This document shows positions 16,976 to 31,900 of a DNA stretch of 64,000 nt, piece by piece; position 1 is the first letter of the stretch, and each line of letters begins with the position of its first letter. Source of the stretch: Pterois miles (lineage: Eukaryota; Chordata; Actinopteri; Perciformes; Scorpaenidae); contig CAMQGK010000299.1 of the NCBI GenBank assembly GCA_947000775.1, forward strand, positions 21,967,501-22,031,500, written 5' to 3'. A program made the translations under genes and the position numbers. Under the pieces are notes generated by a model. That model searched no databases, was not told the origin of the DNA, and saw only the letters and a list, made by a program, of their open reading frames with translations.

Positions 16976-19900
16976 CAGGTTGATCTTTGAGTCCCGAACC
17001 ACCACATGTTTACACACCTGAGACAGAGAGACAGACAGTTGAGACCTCAGACGTTAATGTCTTCCTCTGGTGTATCTCCACCCGGTTCTTTTCCTGTAAA
17101 ACACCTCCAGAGTCTCAACACCATAATTTATTATTGTGACATTAACATGGTTTAATCAGGAAAAACTGGGCAGAATATCTCATACCGACACTACCACAGC
17201 TATTAACTCACCACCACACGTTAGCTCAGCAGCTAACAGTGAATAGCAATCATGTCAGTAAATGATTGTAGTTCCTTCTAGTCAGCAGTGATCAGCAGTT
17301 GTTCAGGAGTTTATTCTGAAGGGAGGAAGAGCAGCAGTGAAGAGGTGATGATCTGTTATTGACGAGGGTCTGAACTACAGAGCCTCCATGTTATTGATAT
17401 ATTATCCTCATAAAGTTTAGGAGCAACATAACCCTCGACTACACAAGCTGAGACTAAAGCTGGCAGTGGACTCTGTAGTCTGACTGTTAGGTTAGTTTGT
17501 CATGTATCTCAGTAGTAAACTAAAGCTGGCAGTAGGCTCTGTAGTCTGACTGTTAGGTTAGTTTGTCATGTATCTCAGTAGTAAACTAAAGCTGGCAGTA
17601 GGGTCTGTAGTCTGACTGTTTAGGTTAGTTTGTTATGTATCTCAGTAGTAAACTAAAGCTGGCAGTAGGCTCTGTAGTCTGACTGTTAGGTTAGTTTGTC
17701 ATGTATCTCAGTAGTAAACTAAAGCTGGCAGTAGGGTCTGTAGTCTGACTGTTTAGGTTAGTTTGTTATGTATCTCAGTAGTAAACTACAGCTGGCAGTA
17801 GACTCTGTAGTCTGACTGTTAGGTTAGTTTGTCATGTATCTCAGTAGTAAACTACAGCTGGCAGTAGGGTCTATAGTCTGACTGTTTAGGTTAGTTTGTC
17901 ATGTATCTCAGTAGTAAACTAAAGCTGGCAGTAGGGTCTATAGTCTGACTGTTTAGGTTAGTTTGTCATGTATCTCAGTAGTAAACTAAAGCTGGCAGTA
18001 GGCTCTGTAGTCTGTTTAGGTTAGTTTGTTATGTATCTCAGTAGTAAACTAAAGCTGGCAGTAGACTCTGTAGTCTGACTGTTAGGATAGTTTGTCATGT
18101 ATCTCAGTAGTAAACTAAAGCTGGCAGTAGACTCTGTAGTCTGACTGTTTAGGTTAGTTTGTCATGTATCTCAGTAGTAAACTAAAGCTGGCAGTAGGCT
18201 CTGTAGTCTGACTGTTAGGTTAGTTTGTCATGTATCTCAGTAGTAAACTAAAGCTGGCAGTAGACTCTGTAGTCTGACTGTTTAGGTTAGTTTGTCATGT
18301 ATCTCAGTAGTAAACTAAAGCTGGCAGTAGACTCTGTAGTCTGTTTAGGTTAGTTTGTCATGTATCTTAGTAGTAAACTAAAGCTGGCAGTAGACTCTGT
18401 AGTCTGACTGTTTAGGTTAGTTTGTCATGTATCTCAGTAGTAAACTAAAGCTGGCAGTAGACTCTGTAGTCTGTTTAGGTTAGTTTGTCATGTATCTTAG
18501 TAGTAAACTAAAGCTGGCAGTAGACTCTGTAGTCTGACTGTTAGGTTAGTTTGTCATGTATCTCAGTAGTAAACTAAAGCTGGCAGTAGGCTCTGTAGTC
18601 TGACTGTTAGGTTAGTTTGTCATGTATCTTAGTAGTAAACTAAAGCTGGCAGTAGGCTCTGTAGTCTGTTTAGGTTAGTTTGTCATGTATCTCAGTAGTA
18701 AACTAAAGCTGGCAGTAGACTCTGTAGTCTGTTGAGGTTAGTTTGTCATGTATCTCAGTAGTAAACTAAAGCTGGCAGTAGGCTCTGTAGTCTGACTGTT
18801 AGGTTAGTCTGTCATGTATCTCAGTAGTAAACTAAAGCTGGTAGTAGGCTCTGTAGTCTGTTTAGGTTAGTTTGTCATGTATCTCAGTAGTAAACTAAAG
18901 CTGGCAGTAGACTCTGCAGTCTGTTTAGGTTAGTTTGTCATGTATCTCAGTAGTAAACTAAAGCTGGCAGTAGGCTCTGTAGTCTGTTTAGGTTAGTTTG
19001 TCATGTATCTTAGTAGTAAACTAAAGCTGGCAGTAGGCTCTGTAGTCTGTTTAGGTTAGTTTGTCATGTATCTCAGTAGTAAACTAAAGCTGGTAGTAGG
19101 CTCTGTAGTCTGACTGTTAGGTTAGTTTGTCATGTATCTTAGTAGTAAACTAAAGCTGGCAGTAGGCTCTGTAGTCTGTTTAGGTTAGTTTGTCATGTAT
19201 CTCAGTAGTAAACTAAAGCTGGCAGTAGACTCTGTAGTCTGTTGAGGTTAGTTTGTCATGTATCTCAGTAGTAAACTAAAGCTGGCAGTAGGCTCTGTAG
19301 TCTGACTGTTAGGTTAGTTTGTCATGTATCTTAGTAGTAAACTAAAGCTGGCAGTAGGCTCTGTAGTCTGTTTAGGTTAGTTTGTCATGTATCTCAGTAG
19401 TAAACTAAAGCTGGCAGTAGACTCTGTAGTCTGTTGAGGTTAGTTTGTCATGTATCTCAGTAGTAAACTAAAGCTGGCAGTAGGCTCTGTAGTCTGACTG
19501 TTAGGTTAGTCTGTCATGTATCTCAGTAGTAAACTAAAGCTGGCAGTAGACTCTGTAGTCTGTTGAGGTTAGTTTGTCATGTATCTCAGTAGTAAACTAA
19601 AGCTGGCAGTAGGCTCTGTAGTCTGACTGTTAGGTTAGTTTGTCATGTATCTTAGTAGTAAACTAAAGCTGACAGTAGACTCTGTAGTCTGACTGTTTAG
19701 GTTAATTTGTCATGTATCTTAGTAGTAAACTAAAGCTGGCAGTAGGCTCTGTAGTCTGTTTAGGTTAGTTTGTCATGTATCTCAGTAGTAAACTAAAGCT
19801 GGCAGTAGGCTCTGTAGTCTGACTGTTTAGGTTAGTTTGTCATGTATCTCAGTAGTAAACTAAAGCTGGCAGTAGGCTCTGTAGTCTGACTGTTTAGGTT

Positions 19901-22900
19901 AGTTTGTCATGTATCTCAGTAGTAAACTAAAGCTGGTAGTAGGCTCTGTAGTCTGACTGTTAGGTTAGTTTGTCATGTATCTCAGTAGTAAACTAAAGCT
20001 GGCAGTAGACTCTGTAGTCTGACTGTTTAGGTTAGTTTGTCATGTATCTCAGTAGTAAACTAAAGCTGGCAGTAGACTCTGTAGTCTGACTGTTTAGCTT
20101 AGTTTATGTATTAGTTTTGAAGGACTGATACTGACTGATGTTTGTGTTCTTCAGTCTTTATGAACTTCACTCAGGAATCTGATTGATTTTATTGATCTGT
20201 CAGATTGTCTCCAGTCAGATATTAATAGTTTCTATGGAGACTCTGCTGTTGTCAACATTACTGTTGCTGCTCTAGAAACAACATGTGTCCTAGTTGGATT
20301 TAAATATTCAATTAATAATCTGGTTCTGACTTTAAACCAACCAGGCTGACATCAGTAGAGCTAATATGATCACTTCAATATTAATTTATCATCTCAGTAT
20401 TGATCAGTGTTAGTGCTCATATGGTGCTGCCTAGTTTATGTTACTGTAGTTTAAAAAGCTCTAGTGCTGCTGACCTGATGCTGACCTTTTAGTGATGATT
20501 AGTTTTATTTATTGATTCTTGTTAATAACTCAGTCACTTTTCTTTTAGATCAGAAGTCCAGCCATCAGACTTTAGTTCCAGATGTTAGTCTGCTGTTGAG
20601 AGACAAACAGCTGTTGACTGATGCTGACAGATTAATGAAAATCATGTTGAAACTGAAGCTGGAAATCGGCCTCCTGCTGGACCAGAAAGGAACCGAACCG
20701 AAAACCGTGAATTTTGTGATCCGATGCGTCCCACGCCTAGGTGATAGACATTAGAATATGGAGGCTGCAGCGATGTCATGAATTTATTATTAACTAAGAT
20801 TACCGTAAAGATGAGAAAAAAATAAAATGCAGATTGAATCTCAGAGAAATGTGATGAAAGCAGACAGATCAGGATCATCAGTCCTGGTTTCTGTCTGCTG
20901 GATGAAATATTTGGTGAGGAAGCTACGCTGACGGTAACGTTAGTCTGCAGACCGCAGACTTCTGGAGACACTAACAACAATAATTACTGTACTGTTCTGT
21001 GGTATACCACAGCATTGACCTGGGGGGTCATGTGATCACGTCTCTGAGCCAATCACAGACAGAGAAGAAAGGAAATAGGTTCTCACGCTGAAGAGAGGAG
21101 GCTCCTTGGAGTGAGGATGGAAACCTTTGAGTCTGCAGCCGGAAACCTCGGACATCCCTGGACCGCTGAGCCTGAACACACCGGTACTGAGACAGGAGGC
21201 GGGGTTAGCATCACCTGTCAGTGACCAACATGTGTGGACATCTGTCCAATCATCAGTGATCTAAAACATCAGCTACATTAAAAACAGGCAACAATAAATC
21301 ATTCAGTAACGAGCAACAACCAAATTAATACAGTCCATTAGAATATTTAATCACAATTAATCACATTATTTATCTGTTCATAATGACCCTTACAGGGAGA
21401 TCAGTCCAGTATTTAATCCTCTGATCAACATGTTTGTGGACTAATATGCTGCTGTATATAAATGTATGTATATATTTATTATAGTAAATCAATAACAGCA
21501 CTAATCAATGGCAGATATTGTCCAGAAACCCTCCCAGGTTCTGACTTTAGCATCAACAATCTGCTCCAATCAGAACATGGCAAACTGCAGCCCAACATCT
21601 CAACAGACCGTTGCTGCCTATAACAGACCGTTGCTACATATAACAGACCGTTGCTACCTATAACAGACCGTTGCTACATATAACAGCCCGTTGCTACCTA
21701 TAACAGACCGTTGCTACATATAACAGTCCGTTGCTACCTATAACAGACCGTTGCTACATATAACAGACCGTTGCTGCCTATAACAGACCGTTGCTACATA
21801 TAACAGACCGTTGCTACATATAACAGACCGTTGCTACCTATAACAGACCGTTGCTACCTATAACAGACCGTTGCTGCCTATAACAGACCGTTGCTACCTA
21901 TAACAGACCGTTGCTACCTATAACAGACCGTTGCTGCCTATAACAGACCGTTGCTGCCTATAACAGACCGTTGCTGCCTATAACAGACCGTTGCTACCTA
22001 TAACAGACCGTTGCTACCTATAACAGACCGTTGCTGCCTATAACAGACCGTTGCTACATATAACAGACCGTTGCTACATATAACAGACCGTTGCTACATA
22101 TAACAGACCGTTGCTACATATAACAGCCCGTTGCTACCTATAACAGCCCGTTGCTACCTATAACAGACCGTTGCTACCTATAACAGTCCGTTGCTACCTA
22201 TAACAGACCGTTGCTACCTATAACAGACCACTGCTACCTATAACAGACCACTGCTACCTATAACAGACCGTTGCTACCTATAACAGACCGTTGCTACCTA
22301 TAACAGACCGTTGCTACCTATAACAGACCACTGCTACCTATAACAGACCACTGCTACCTATAACAGACCGCTGCTACCTATAACAGACCGTTGCTACCTA
22401 TAACAGACCGTTGCTACCTATAACAGACCACTGCTACCTATAACAGACCGTTGCTACCTATAACAGACCGTTGCTACATATAACAGACCGTTGCTACCTA
22501 TAACAGACCGTTGCTACCTATAACAGCCCGTTGCTACCTATAACAGACCGTTGCTACATATAACAGACCACTGCTACCTATAACAGACCGTTGCTACCTA
22601 TAACAGACCGTTGCTACCTATAACAGACCGTTGCTACCTATAACAGACCACTGCTACCTATAACAGACCGTTGCTACATATAACAGACCGTTGCTACATA
22701 TAACAGACCGTTGCTACCTATAACAGACCGTTGCTACCTATAACAGCCCGTTGCTACCTATAACAGCCCGTTGCTACCTATAACAGCCCGTTGCTACCTA
22801 TAACAGACCGTTGCTACCTATAACAGACCGTTGCTACCTATAACAGACCGTTGCTACCTATAACAGACCGTTGCTACATATAACAGACCGTTGCTACATA

Positions 22901-25900
22901 TAACAGACCGTTGCTACCTATAACAGACCGTTGCTACCTATAACAGCCCGTTGCTACCTATAACAGACCGTTGCTACCTATAACAGACCGTTGCTACCTA
23001 TAACAGACCGTTGCTACCTATAACAGTCCGTTGCTACCTATAACAGACCGTTGGTACCTATAACAGACCGTTGCTACCTATAACAGTCCGTTGGTACCTA
23101 TAACAGTCCGTTGGTACCTATAACAGACCGTTGCTACCTATAACAGACCGTTGCTACCTATAACAGTCCGTTGCTACCTATAACAGACCGTTGGTACCTA
23201 TAACAGACCGTTGGTACCTATAACAGACCGTTGCTACCTATAACAGACCGTTGCTACCTATAACAGTCCGTTGCTACCTATAACAGACCGTTGGTACCTA
23301 TAACAGACCGTTGCTACCTATAACAGACCGTTGCTACCTATAACAGCCCGTTGCTACCTATAACAGACCACTGCTACCTATAACAGCCCGTTGCTACCTA
23401 TAACAGACCACTGCTACCTATAACAGACCACTGCTACCTATAACAGACCGTTGCTACCTATAACAGACCGTTGCTACCTATAACAGCCCGTTGCTACCTA
23501 TAACAGCCCGTTGCTACCTATAACAGACCGTTGCTACCTATAACAGACCACTGCTACCTATAACAGACCGTTGCTACCTATAACAGTCCGTTGCTACCTA
23601 TAACAGACCGTTGGTACCTATAACAGACCGTTGGTACCTATAACAGACCGTTGGTACCTATAACAGACCGTTGGTACCTATAACAGACCGTTGCTACCTA
23701 TAACAGACCGTTGCTACCTATAACAGCCCGTTGCTACCTATAACAGCCCGTTGCTATCTATAACAGACCGTTGCTACCTATAACAGACCGTTGCTACCTA
23801 TAACAGACCGTTGCTATCTATAACAGACCGTTGCTACCTATAACAGACCACTGCTACCTATAACAGACCGTTGCTACCTATAACAGCCCGTTGCTACCTA
23901 TAACAGACCGTTGCTACCTATAACAGACCGTTGGTACCTATAACAGACCACTGCTACCTATAACAGACCGTTGCTACCTATAACAGACCGTTGCTACCTA
24001 TAACAGACCGTTGCTACCTATAACAGACCGTTGCTACCTATAACAGACCGTTGCTACCTATAACAGACCGTTGCTACCTATAACAGCCCGTTGCTACCTA
24101 TAACAGACCACTGCTACCTATAACAGACCGTTGCTACCTATAACAGACCACTGCTACCTATAACAGACCGTTGCTACCTATAACAGACCGTTGCTACCTA
24201 TAACAGACCGTTGCTAACTATAACAGCCCGTTGCTACCTATAACAGCCCGTTGCTACCTATAACAGCCCGTTGCTACCTATAACAGCCCGTTGCTACCTA
24301 TAACAGCCCGTTGCTACCTATAACAGACCGTTGCTACCTATAACAGACCGTTGCTACCTATAACAGCCCGTTGCTACCTATAACAGACCACTGCTACCTA
24401 TAACAGACCACTGCTACCTATAACAGACCGTTGCTACCTATAACAGACCACTGCTACCTATAACAGACCACTGCTACCTATAAGAGACCACTGCTACCTA
24501 TAACAGACCACTGCTACCTATAAGAGACCACTGCTACCTATAACAGACCACTGCTACCTATAACAGACCACTGCTACCTATAACAGACCGTTGCTACCTA
24601 TAACAGACCATTGCTACCTATAACAGCCCGTTGCTACCTATAACAGCCCGTTGCTACCTATAACAGACCACTGCTACCTATAAAAGACCACTCCTACCTA
24701 TAACAGACCGTTGCTACCTATAACAGACCGCTGCTACCTATAACAGACCACTGCTACCTATAACAGACCGTTGCTACCTATAAAAGACCGCTGCTACCTA
24801 TAACAGACCACTGCTACCTATAACAGACCGTTGCTACCTATAACAGACCACTGCTACCTATAACAGACCACTGCTACGTATAACAGACCGTTGCTACCTA
24901 TAACAGACCACTGCTACCTATAACAGACCACTGCTACGTATAACAGACCACAGCTACCTATAACAGACCGTTTCTACCTATAACAGACCACTGCTACCTA
25001 TAACAGACCACTGCTACGTATAACAGACCGTTGCTACCTATAACAGACCGTTGCTACCTATAACAGACCGCTGCTACCTATAACAGACCGCTGCTACCTA
25101 TAACAGACCGTTGCTACCTATAACAGACCGTTGCTACCTATAACAGACCGTTGCTACCTATAACAGACCGTTGCTACCTATAACAGACCGTTGCTACCTA
25201 TAACAGACCGTTGCTACCTATAACAGACCGCTGCTACCTATAACAGACCGTTGCTACCTATAACAGACCGTTGCTACCTATAACAGACCGTTGCTACCTA
25301 TAACAGACCGTTGCTACCTATAACAGACCGTTGCTACCTATAACAGACCGCTGCTACCTATAACAGACCGTTGCTACCTATAACAGACCACTGCTACCTA
25401 TAACAGACCACTGCTACCTATAACAGACCGTTGCTACCTATAACAGACCGTTGCTACCTATAACAGACCGCTGCTACCTATAACAGACCGTTGCTACCTA
25501 TAACAGACCGTTGCTACCTATAACAGACCACTGCTACCTATAACAGACCGCTGCTACCTATAACAGACCGTTGCTACCTATAACAGTCCGTTGCTACCTA
25601 TAACAGACCGTTGCTACCTATAACAGACCGTTGCTACCTATAACAGACCGTTGCTACCTATAACAGACCGTTGCTACCTATAACAGTCCGTTGCTACCTA
25701 TAACAGACCGTTGCTACCTATAACAGTCCGTTGCTACATATAACAGACCGTTGCTACCTATAACAGACCGTTGCTACCTATAACAGACCGTTGCTACCTA
25801 TAACAGACCGTTGCTACCTATAACAGACCGTTGCTACCTATAACAGACCGTTGCTACCTATAACAGACCACTGCTACCTATAACAGACCACTGCTACGTA

Positions 25901-28900
25901 TAACCAAGAATTGCTACTTATAACAGACCGTTACTACCTATAACAGACCGTTGCTACCTATAACAGACCGTTGCTACCTATAACAGACCATTGCTACCTA
26001 TAACAGACCGTTGCTACCTATAACAGACCGTTGCTACCTATAACAGACCGTTGCTACCTATAACAGACCATTGCTACCTATAACAGACCGTTGCTACCTA
26101 TAACAGACCGTTGCTACCTATAACAGTCCGTTGCTACCTATAACAGTCCGTTGCTACATATAACAGACCACTGCTACCTATAACAGACCGTTGCTACCTA
26201 TAACAGACCGTTGCTACCTATAACAGACCGTTGTTATGTATAACAGACTGTTGCTACATGTAACAGACAGTCTACCTATAACAGACCGTTGCTACCTATA
26301 ACAGACCGTTGCTACCTATAACAGACCGTTGCTACCTATAACAGACCATTGTTATGTATAACAGACTGTTGCTACATGTAACAGACAGTCTACGTATAAC
26401 AGACCGTTGCTACATATAGCACACCGTTGTTATGTATAACAGACTGTTGCTACCTATAACAGACCGTTGCTACCTATAACAGACCGTTGCTACCTATAAC
26501 AGTCCGTTGCCACATATAACAGACCACTGCTACCTATAACAGACCGTTGTTATGTATAACAGACTGTTGCTACATATAACAGACTGTCTACGTATAACAG
26601 ACTGTTGCTATGGTTGCACCTCTGATGTTGGGCTCTTGAGGACTGTTTTTGTGTCACTGATGTCCTCAGTAAGTAGCTCGTAGTAATAAGCGGGATACTG
26701 CACAGTGAGCAGGTCATAGTTGTGAAATAAACCCTTGGGGCAATGAGGGACCCCTCCGCGACCCTGTCTGGGTTTATTACACAACAATGACCTGCTCGCT
26801 GTGCATTTTCCCCAACTTGTTATGTGTGTGTGCTGGACCTACTCATTGTGTTTGGGAGCGCAGACGATGGCGATGGCCTCTGGCAGCATCAGCTGGTAGG
26901 AACAGTGAGTGTGCAGGTCGACACTGGAGAGGAAGGCCGTCTGAGTGGGATGAGTCTGAATACAGAGAGGTCAGAGTTCAGAGGTCACGCTGTGAGGACC
27001 ACACAGATATAGGTGTTACAGCTGGGTGCTGCAGAGTGAGACCTCTGTCTGTGTCGTCCTATCTCTGACCCTCCCTCTCCTCAATCTGGTGTTCATCCAC
27101 ACTGTTGCTATGGTGACATCTGATCATGCAAATGAAGGCAAAGAAAACGTACAACGGAGGTCATTTTCCTGTGTGTGTGAGTCTGTCAGTTCTATCGCAC
27201 TGTGGGGACCCCACTGGTTTAAATCACACTGTGGGGACCCCACTGGTTTAAATCACACTGTGGGGACCCCACTGGTTTAGATCACACTGTGGGGACCCCA
27301 CTGGTTTAAATCACACTGTGGGGACCCCACTGGTTTAGATCACACTGTGGGGACCCCACTGGTTTAAATCACACTGTGGGGACCCCACTGGTTTAAATCA
27401 CACTGTGGGGACCCCACTGGTTTAAATCACACTGTGGGGACCCCACTGGTTTAGATCACACTGTGGGAACCCCACTGGTTTAAATCACACTGTGGGGACC
27501 CCACTGGTTTAAATCACACTGTGGGGACCCCACTGGTTTAGATCACACTGTGGGAACCCCACTGGTTTAAATCACACTGTGGGGACCCCACTGGTTTAAA
27601 TCACACTGTGGGGACCCTACTGGTTTACACTGTACTGAACGACCCAGGACTAGGTGGAGAGATTATATCTCCACACTGGCCTGGGAAAGTCTTGGGATCC
27701 CCCAGTCAGAGCTGGTTAATGTTGTTGCACCCGCGACCCGACCCAGTTAAGCGGTTGAAGATGAGTGAGTGAGAGGGTATAGAGACCCTACTGATTTACA
27801 CCACATTGTAGTGTTTATTTAAATTGTGTCTTTAGCATGTGTTTAGGTTCTGTCTTTAGCACATGTTTAGTGTGTGTTAAGCATCTGTTAACTGGGTGTT
27901 TAACGCATGTTTAGCATGTGCGAGCCAGTGTTTAGGATCTGTCTTTAGTACAGTATAGTATAAAGCATGTGTTTAGCAGGTGTTTAGCATGTGTCTAGTG
28001 TGTAGACCTACATGTATCCAGCCAAGCGTCAGCAGGTTCTGTTGGTCCTGGAAACTGAACAGGTCCTCCACATTCTCCATGTCACAGAAATCTGGACCGG
28101 CCGACTGTTTCGGGATGACGACGTGAGTCAGCATGAACTCGTTGTGCGTCTGAAGGTAACAGACAGTCACAGTCATTAGCGAGCAGTTCCGGTGTGATTG
28201 AGGACATCATCACCTGTGAAGAGCCAACAGCCTCACCAGTTGTCCACAGAGGACGCCGCAGGTCTCGATCCCTCTGGCAGTGTTGGATTCGGCCAGCAGG
28301 AGGAAACGATAAGTCAGATCTCTGGGAATCACCACCCGCCTCAAACCCTCCACCCTCTGAGCTGCACACACAAAACAAACACACACCGGAACATGTATAA
28401 CAAACACACCTTTCAACATACACACACACTGTCAGGTATGTGTGTACTCACTGTGTACTCCAGCCAATGTGGCAGCTGATTGGCTGACAGGAGCTGGCAG
28501 TCTGTTCCTGTTAGGATCTGCCCCCTGGGATCGTACCTTGTCTCTGATTGGCTGCTGAGACAGACAGGAGCCGTCCATCACCTCAGGCACTTTGGTCACC
28601 ACCTGAAGAAGAAATGAAAATACTGCTAGTACTAGTGGCAGGACACAGTGCTGGTACTACAGTGTGGCCTATGGTTACCTTTTGCTCTGCCTCCTCTCCT
28701 CTCCTATTGGCCAATTCCTGGCGCCTCAGCTGGTCCTCAAAGTAGCGAAACTGTTCTGATTCAATCTGCATGCGTCGCAGGGCGGCGACGCGGTGCCTCT
28801 CCTCCTCCAATAACAGGTTCCGCTTCCTGTCCTGACCCAATAAGGAGAGCCGCTGCAGCTGCTGGCCACACACATTCACCACCGCCGCCTGGCTCTGAGG

Positions 28901-31900
28901 AGACAGGAAGTCACATGACCACGTCTGCTGGGTGAGTTTGGTTGACCACCATTTTTTTTTTTTTTTTTTTTTTAATTTCAGGGAATTCGGGCCGCACACA
29001 TGCCACGTCTTTTACATGCTCACATCCACTATTGTCAAGAGTGACACCGTTGTGGCGGGAAAGCGTATCAGAGTGTGTGTGTGTTGTGTATATATACAAG
29101 ACAATTGAGTCAGGATCTCCCCCAGCCCCACGGGTCTCTTAGGATTAAATAAACCAGTCAGTCAATCCATCATCACAGCCAATCAACAACACGCTGCAAT
29201 CTGATTGGACAACACACACTCACCTGGGCTCTGAGGTACTCTGTGTGTTCCTTGCTGTATTTCTCGTGAAGACGATTCTTCAACTCGTCCTTACGAGGAA
29301 AAGCAACTTCCTGAAGTTTCTATAGAGACAAACACAGTAGATACATGACTACAACTAATGCTGCCTCTCTGGGAACCATCACCTTAGCATGGTGGAGAGG
29401 TTTGTGTGTCCCTATGACCCTGAGGGCTGTGTTGTCTGGAGCCTGGTGCTCCTGGTAGGGTCTCCCATGGCAAATTGGTCTCAGGTGAGGGGCCAGACGA
29501 AGAATGATCCAAAACGACCTCATGAGCAACCGAGGAAGAGGAAGTGAGACCCGGCCCGGAGAAAGCCTGGGGCCCCCACCTGGAGCCAGGCCCGTGAGCG
29601 AGCGCCTGGTAGCCAGGCTTGCCACGGAGCCCGGCCAGGCTCAGCCCAACAAAGCTACATGGTAACCCCCTCCTCTCCATCCTGTGGGCCTACCAACCGC
29701 AGGAGGAACCGCTGGGGTCAGGTGCGCTGCCATATGGGTGGCAGTGAAAGCCAGGGACCTCAACGGACCAAACCTGTGCAGCAGAGGCTGGCTCTGGGGA
29801 CGTGAAATGTCACCTCTCTGTAGGGGAAGGAGCTGGAGCTTGTGCGGGAGGTGGAGCACTATCAGTTAGATCTGGTGGGGCTTACCTCTACGCACAGCCT
29901 CGGCTCTGGAATTGTTCTCCTGGGTAGGGGTTGATTTCTATTCTTCTCTGGAGTTGCCCAAGGTGTGAGGCATCAGGCGGATGTGGGGATACTCATGAAC
30001 CCACGGTTGAGTGCTGCTACGTTGGGGTTTACCCCGGTGAACAAGACGGTTGCCTCAATGCAGCTTTGGGTTGTGGGAGGGAAAACTTTGACATTGTCTG
30101 TGCATATGGACCAAACAGCAGCTCAGTATTCAACCTGCTTGGAGACCCTGAATGGAGTCCTTTATGGGGCTCCAGCAGGGGACTCCATTGTTTTGCTGGG
30201 GGCAACGATGGAGGCATCTGGAGAGGTGTGACTGGGAGGAATGGCCTCCCTGGTCTGAACCAGAGTGGTCGTTTGCTATTGGACTTCTGTGCTAGTCATG
30301 GGCTAAGTGTACTTGGTACCAGAGCACCCTAGGCCGAAGGTTGATGATCGATTTTGTGATTGTATCATCTGATCTGGGGCCACATGTTTGGACACTTGGG
30401 CAAAGAAAGGAGCAGAGCTGTCAAATGATCACCATCTGGTGGTGAGTTGGATCAGAGAGTGGGGGAAGACCCTGGACAGACCTGGTAAACCCAAACGGGT
30501 AGTGAGGGTGAACTGGGAACATCTGGAGGAGGCCCCTATCCGAGAGATCATCAACTCACCTCCCGGCGAAGCTTTTCCGGCATCCCTGTGGAGGCTGGGG
30601 GCATTGAACCTGAGTGGGCAATGTTCAAATCTTCCATTGCTGAAGTTGCGGAGGTGGGCTGTGAGGTGCCTGAGGGTGGTAACTCTTGAACACCGTAGTG
30701 GACACCGGTGATCAGGGAAGCTGTCCGACTGAAGGAGTCCTTCCGGGACATGTTGTCCTGGAGGACTCCAGAGGCAGTTGCAAGGTACCGACGGGCCCGT
30801 AGGGCAGCAGCCGCTGCCGTAAAGCAGGCAAAGCAGCGGGCGTGAGAGGAGTTCAGAGCAGCCGAGGAGAAGGACTTTCGGTCAGCACCAAGGTGCTTCT
30901 GAAAAACTGTCCGGCACCTCAGGAGGGGGAAATGGGGAACCATCCAAGCTGTGTACAGGAAGGAAGGGACACTGTAGACCTCAACTGAGGAGGTAACCGG
31001 GTGGTGGAAGGAGCACTTTAAGGAACTCCTGAACTCAACTGATATAAGATAAGAGATAAGATAAGATAAGATGAACCTTTATTAATCCCCGGAGGGAAAT
31101 TCAGGTGTCTTAGCAGCATCAACAACAACAGTACAGATAAACACAGTACAGTAAAAAGTAAAAGAGAAGGTGCAGTGAATGAAATAAGGTGCAATGAAGA
31201 TAATTGACAATAAAAATAAATAAGTAACAGTAATAAGTAAAGTGCAGCAGGTCGTGAGTATTGTATATGCACAGCATATGTATATGTAATTATATAATTA
31301 TGTGTAATTATATACATTTTGAATAAATAGGAAGCAGATGATCAGAGTCACATGGGGGTCAGACCTTGGTTATGGAGCCTGATGGCCACCAACAGAAAGG
31401 ACTGACCCAGATGGTTTGTAGTGTGCCGAGGGGGGATCAGTCTCTGGCTGAATGTACTCCTCATCTGGACCAGTTGGTCATAGAGGGGGTGGGAGGGGTT
31501 CTTCAGAATAGACTCCAGCTTCCTCCTGGTCCTCCCCTCTGCCACCACCTCCAGACTGTCCAGCTCACATCCAACCACAGACCCAGCCCTCCTCACCAGT
31601 TTGTTAAGTTTGGTGGCATCTCTGGTGCTGATGCCACCCCCCCAACATACCACGGCAAAGAACAGAAAGCTGGCTACTACAGACTGGTAAAACATCTGAA
31701 GTAGCCTGTTGCACACATTGAAGGTCCTCAGCCTTCTCAGGAAGAATAGTTTGCTCTGTCCCTTCCTGTAGAGGCCTCGGAGTTGTTGGACCAGTCCAGT
31801 TTATTGTTTAAGTGAACCCCCAAGAACTTGTAGTTGTCCACCACCTCCACCTCCTCCCCACGGATGGTGATGGGAGTAGGGGAGCTCTTCCTCCTCCTCC

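Noticed and set aside
20512..20754. 80-codon frame behind an acceptor-like sequence
   Set aside because: The inverted copy at 39.2 kb has a stop in the same frame, and the sequence is a dispersed repeat; no protein family recognised.
21603..26612. CRISPR-like array
   Set aside because: 20-bp direct repeats are contiguous with no spacers, and the setting is a vertebrate intron.
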